Source: Pseudomonadota bacterium (GTDB lineage: Bacteria; Pseudomonadota; Alphaproteobacteria; Caulobacterales; Caulobacteraceae). From it: a stretch of 34,501 nucleotides of DNA. The position numbers were made by a program, and so were the translations under genes. Location of the stretch: NCBI GenBank assembly GCA_023445705.1, contig JAEXKM010000218.1, positions 1-34,501 on the forward strand, given 5' to 3'. Of the stretch, positions 31,682 to 34,501 are shown one piece after another; the first letter of the stretch is position 1, and each line of letters opens with the position of its first letter. A model generated the notes under the pieces. It was given only the letters and a program-made list of their open reading frames with translations. It was not told where the DNA came from and made no database searches.

Positions 31682-34459
31682 ATGACGCGAAAACACGCAA
31701 TGACCGGGGCCGCATTGGCGCTGGTCATGATCATGGGCGGCGGCGCAAACGCTGCGACCATAACCCCGCCGAGCGAAGCCTTCGCCCAGAACCCGGGCAG
31801 CGACTATTTCCTAGCGGACTACACGGCCTATGAGGCCTACCTGAAGACCCTGGCGTCTCAGTCCGACCGCATGAAGCTGGTCGATTTCGGCAAGACCGAA
31901 GAAGGCCGCACCCAGTGGATGGCGATCGTTTCCTCGCCGGCCAACCTCGCCAAGCTCGACCACTACAAGAGCATCTCCAAGCGCCTGGCCAAGGCCGAGG
32001 GCCTGTCCAAGGAAGAAGCCGCCAAGCTGGCGGCCGAGGGCAAGGCGGTGGTCTGGATCGATGCTGGCCTGCACGCCACCGAGACCGTCACGTCGCAGGG
32101 ACAGATCCAGGTCCTCTACCGGATGCTGACGCTCAACGACCCCGAGACCCTGCGCATGCTGGATGATGTGATCATCCTCTTCGCGCACGACAATCCGGAC
32201 GGCATGGAGCTGGTCTCCGACTGGTACATGCGCAACCCAGACCCGAAGAAGCGTGAGTTCGAGTCGATCCCGCGCCTCTATCAAAAGTACATCGGGCACG
32301 ACAACAACCGCGACAGCTACATGTCGCAGATGGCCGAAACCACCAATGTGAACAAGCAGTTGTTCCGCGAGTGGTACCCGCAGATCATCTTCAACCAGCA
32401 CCAGACCGGCCCGACGGGCATGGTGGTGTTCGTTCCGCCGTTCCGCGACCCCTTCAACTACAACTACGACCCGCTGGTCATGACCACCCTGCAAGAGGTG
32501 GGGATGGCGATGCACAGCCGACTGGTCGCCGAGGACAAGCCCGGCTCCGGGGCCCGCAGCGCGGCGTCCTACTCCACCTGGCACAACGGGATGGAGCGCT
32601 CGATCGCCTACTTCCACAACTCGGTCGGCCTGCTGACCGAGATCATCGGCGGCCCGACCCCGGCGTCTGTGGCCCTGGTTCCGGACCTGCAACTGGCGAA
32701 CGGCGACCGGCCCATGCCGATCGCGCCGCAGACCTGGCATCTGAGCCAGACGGTCGAGTACCAGTACGCCCTCGACCGCGCGGTGATCGACTACGCCTCG
32801 CGCAACCGCGAGCGCATGCTGTTCAACATCTACAAGATGGGCGCGAACAGCATCGCCAAGGGTTCGACTGACAGCTGGACCATCACTCCGACCAAGGTCG
32901 ACGCGCTTAAGGAAGCCGCCAAGAACGCCAAGCCCGGCGAGGAAGACGCGATGATGGCGTCCTTCTTCGGCCGCGCCGGCGCGGTTGATCCCAGCCTCTA
33001 CAAGGTGCTGCAGAAGCCGGAAAACCGCGATCCCCGCGGTTACGTCATTCCGGCCGACCAGGCCGACATGCCCACCGTGGTCGCGTTCCTGAACGCTTTG
33101 ATCAAGAGCGGCGTGGACGTGGACAAGGCGACCAAGCCCTTTAAGGTCGGCGCCAAGACCTATCCGGCCGGCTCCTATGTGGTGAAGACGGCCCAGGCCT
33201 ATCGCCCGCACGTGCTCGACATGTTCGAGCCGCAGGATCACCCGCACGACACCGAATATCCGGGCGGTCCGCCGAAGGCGCCGTACGACATCACCGGCTA
33301 CACCCTCGCCTACCAGATGGGCATCAAGTACGACCGCATCCTCGATGGCTTCGAGGGTCCGTTCGAGCGCGTGCCTGACCTGATCGCCGTCCAGCCGGGC
33401 GCCGTGAAGGGCTCGGGCAAGGCCGGCTGGCTGATCAGCCACGAGACCAACCGCAGCTTCACCCTGACCAACCGCCTGCTGAAGGCCGGACAGCCCGTGT
33501 ACTGGCTGAAGACCGGCGCCAAGGCCGGCAAGGAAAGCTTCGGCCCCGGCGCGATCTGGGTGCCGGCCTCGGCCCAGGCCCAGGAAATCATCTCCAAGGG
33601 CGTGCAGGATCTGGGCATCGACGCCTACGCGGTCGCCGCCAAGCCGGCCGGCGAAGCCATGGCCCTGAAGCCAGTCCGCATCGGCCTGGTCGACGTCTAC
33701 GGCGGCTCCATGCCCTCGGGCTGGAACCGTTGGCTCTTCGAACAGTTCGAAGCGCCCTTCGAGGTGGTCTATCCGCAGCGTCTCGACGCCGGCGACATCG
33801 GCAAGGACTTCGACGTCCTGGTCTTCGCCGACGGCGTGGTGCCGGCGCCTCAGGGCGGCCCCTTCCGTCCGACCCGCGGCGGTTCCCAGCCCAAGGCCGA
33901 GGACATCCCTGCCGAATACCGTCCGTGGCTCGGCAAGATCACCGACCAGACAACCGTCCCGCAGATCGCCGAGTTCGCCAAGAACGGCGGCACGGTGATC
34001 ACGATCGGTTCGTCGGGCCGTCTGGCGACCCTGCTGGGCGCTCCCGTCGAGGTCGCGGTGGCCAAGAACGAGGGCGGCAAGCAGGTCGGCCTGTCGACGA
34101 AGGAATTCTTCATTCCGGGTTCGGTTCTCCGCACCAAGGTCGATAACACCCAGCCCCTCGCCTACGGCCTGCCGCAGGACGTGGACGTGTTCTTCGACCG
34201 CAGCCCCACCTTCAACGTGAAGGCCTCGGCCAGCGGCGTGGCGCGCGTCTCCTGGTTCGACACCCCCACCCCGCTTCGCAGCGGCTGGGCGGTCGGCCAA
34301 GAGAAGCTGAACGGCTCCACCGCGGTGCTCGACGTCGATGTGGGCAAGGGCAAGCTGCTGGTCATGGGACCGGAAGTCACCCAACGGGCGCAGTCGTACG
34401 GGACCTTCAAGTTCCTGTTCAACGGCCTGCTCTACGGCCCCGCCGCCGCCAAGAACTAA
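31682..34459 (+). CDS. Large secreted M14-type zinc metallopeptidase
   Basis: 925 residues; ATG 31682 with GGGGGATC upstream. The signal peptide is MTRKHAMTGAALALVMIMGG, ending at NAA. The carboxypeptidase domain (~40-370) has every expected residue: zinc ligands His131 and Glu134 in LHATE, Asn209-Arg210 (DNNRD) for the substrate carboxylate, third zinc ligand His240 (FNQHQTG) and general base Glu320 (LLTEIIG). Residues ~370-650 are a long linker/beta domain. Residues ~660-900 (RIGLVDVYGGSMPSGWNRWL, FDVLVFADGV, GGTVITIGSSG, GKLLVMGPE) resemble a class I glutamine-amidotransferase-like fold without a visible catalytic Cys. It probably trims peptides in the periplasm. It follows the M20 gene by 184 bases and ends 42 bases before the window end. 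Confidence 0.9.
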   Translation: MTRKHAMTGAALALVMIMGGGANAATITPPSEAFAQNPGSDYFLADYTAYEAYLKTLASQSDRMKLVDFGKTEEGRTQWMAIVSSPANLAKLDHYKSISKRLAKAEGLSKEEAAKLAAEGKAVVWIDAGLHATETVTSQGQIQVLYRMLTLNDPETLRMLDDVIILFAHDNPDGMELVSDWYMRNPDPKKREFESIPRLYQKYIGHDNNRDSYMSQMAETTNVNKQLFREWYPQIIFNQHQTGPTGMVVFVPPFRDPFNYNYDPLVMTTLQEVGMAMHSRLVAEDKPGSGARSAASYSTWHNGMERSIAYFHNSVGLLTEIIGGPTPASVALVPDLQLANGDRPMPIAPQTWHLSQTVEYQYALDRAVIDYASRNRERMLFNIYKMGANSIAKGSTDSWTITPTKVDALKEAAKNAKPGEEDAMMASFFGRAGAVDPSLYKVLQKPENRDPRGYVIPADQADMPTVVAFLNALIKSGVDVDKATKPFKVGAKTYPAGSYVVKTAQAYRPHVLDMFEPQDHPHDTEYPGGPPKAPYDITGYTLAYQMGIKYDRILDGFEGPFERVPDLIAVQPGAVKGSGKAGWLISHETNRSFTLTNRLLKAGQPVYWLKTGAKAGKESFGPGAIWVPASAQAQEIISKGVQDLGIDAYAVAAKPAGEAMALKPVRIGLVDVYGGSMPSGWNRWLFEQFEAPFEVVYPQRLDAGDIGKDFDVLVFADGVVPAPQGGPFRPTRGGSQPKAEDIPAEYRPWLGKITDQTTVPQIAEFAKNGGTVITIGSSGRLATLLGAPVEVAVAKNEGGKQVGLSTKEFFIPGSVLRTKVDNTQPLAYGLPQDVDVFFDRSPTFNVKASASGVARVSWFDTPTPLRSGWAVGQEKLNGSTAVLDVDVGKGKLLVMGPEVTQRAQSYGTFKFLFNGLLYGPAAAKN

Positions 34460-34501
34460 GGCGTGGCGACAACCTGAAAACGGCAAGCGCCGGGACCTCA
34501 C

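Noticed and set aside
31811..34501. An 896-codon open frame antisense to the M14 peptidase, and a similar 578-codon frame antisense to the M20 gene
   Set aside because: Low-complexity composition and no motif. The plus-strand peptidases have intact signal peptides and catalytic residues.

Overview
The window is GC-rich chromosomal DNA of an alphaproteobacterium, most likely of the Caulobacteraceae (Caulobacter/Phenylobacterium/Brevundimonas type). I infer this from the gene families, the recA-alaS-icd neighbourhood, a GTTC-N7-GTTC LexA box upstream of recA, promoter-like sequences that fit the Caulobacter housekeeping pattern (TTGaCgS, 10-14 nt, GCTANAWC), frequent GTG starts, and a FecI/FecR/TonB-receptor module with peptidases. 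Coding density is very high. No gene-free stretch exceeds about 270 bases, and I see no tRNA, rRNA, CRISPR array, insertion sequence or prophage.

Layout. 1-2284: the end of a PAP2/class A acid phosphatase, a PhnB-like VOC protein, a Tat-exported YkuD_2-type L,D-transpeptidase-like protein and a LolA-like periplasmic protein. 2446-10984: a membrane hybrid histidine kinase, a NUDIX CoA-pyrophosphatase-like hydrolase, a Gdx/SugE-type SMR exporter, purL, a DUF3313-like lipoprotein, a CinA-C amidase-like protein, a class C beta-lactamase-fold serine hydrolase and a VOC protein. 11069-13042: a compact run of BolA, a catalytically degenerate aldo-keto-reductase-fold protein, the CGFS glutaredoxin GrxD and a hotdog thioesterase. 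13044-16514, all on the minus strand: a frame-broken lipoprotein gene, rpsD, a small secreted 20-residue-repeat protein, a nitronate monooxygenase-like protein and trmJ. 16675-20574, plus strand: icd, DUF2939, RNase T2, a VOC protein and a secreted protein of unknown function. 20631-25507, minus strand: a PEP-CTERM protein, alaS and LexA-regulated recA.

25658-34459 is the most system-like region. A TonB-dependent receptor with an N-terminal STN signalling domain diverges from a FecI-type sigma factor and FecR anti-sigma pair, which are followed on the same strand by a secreted M20 amidohydrolase and a large secreted M14 metallopeptidase with all expected catalytic residues. I read it as a surface-signalled uptake and breakdown system for a peptide or N-acyl/aminoacyl conjugate rather than a siderophore system. 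The substrate is inference only.

Other points of interest are the pseudoenzyme between the two partners of the BolA-Grx iron-sulfur module, the lipoprotein gene whose signal peptide and body lie in different frames, the repeat protein beside rpsD, two convergent gene pairs sharing a CTAG stop overlap, two putative -35 boxes containing the upstream gene's stop codon, and a perfect 16-bp palindrome abutting the NUDIX start codon.
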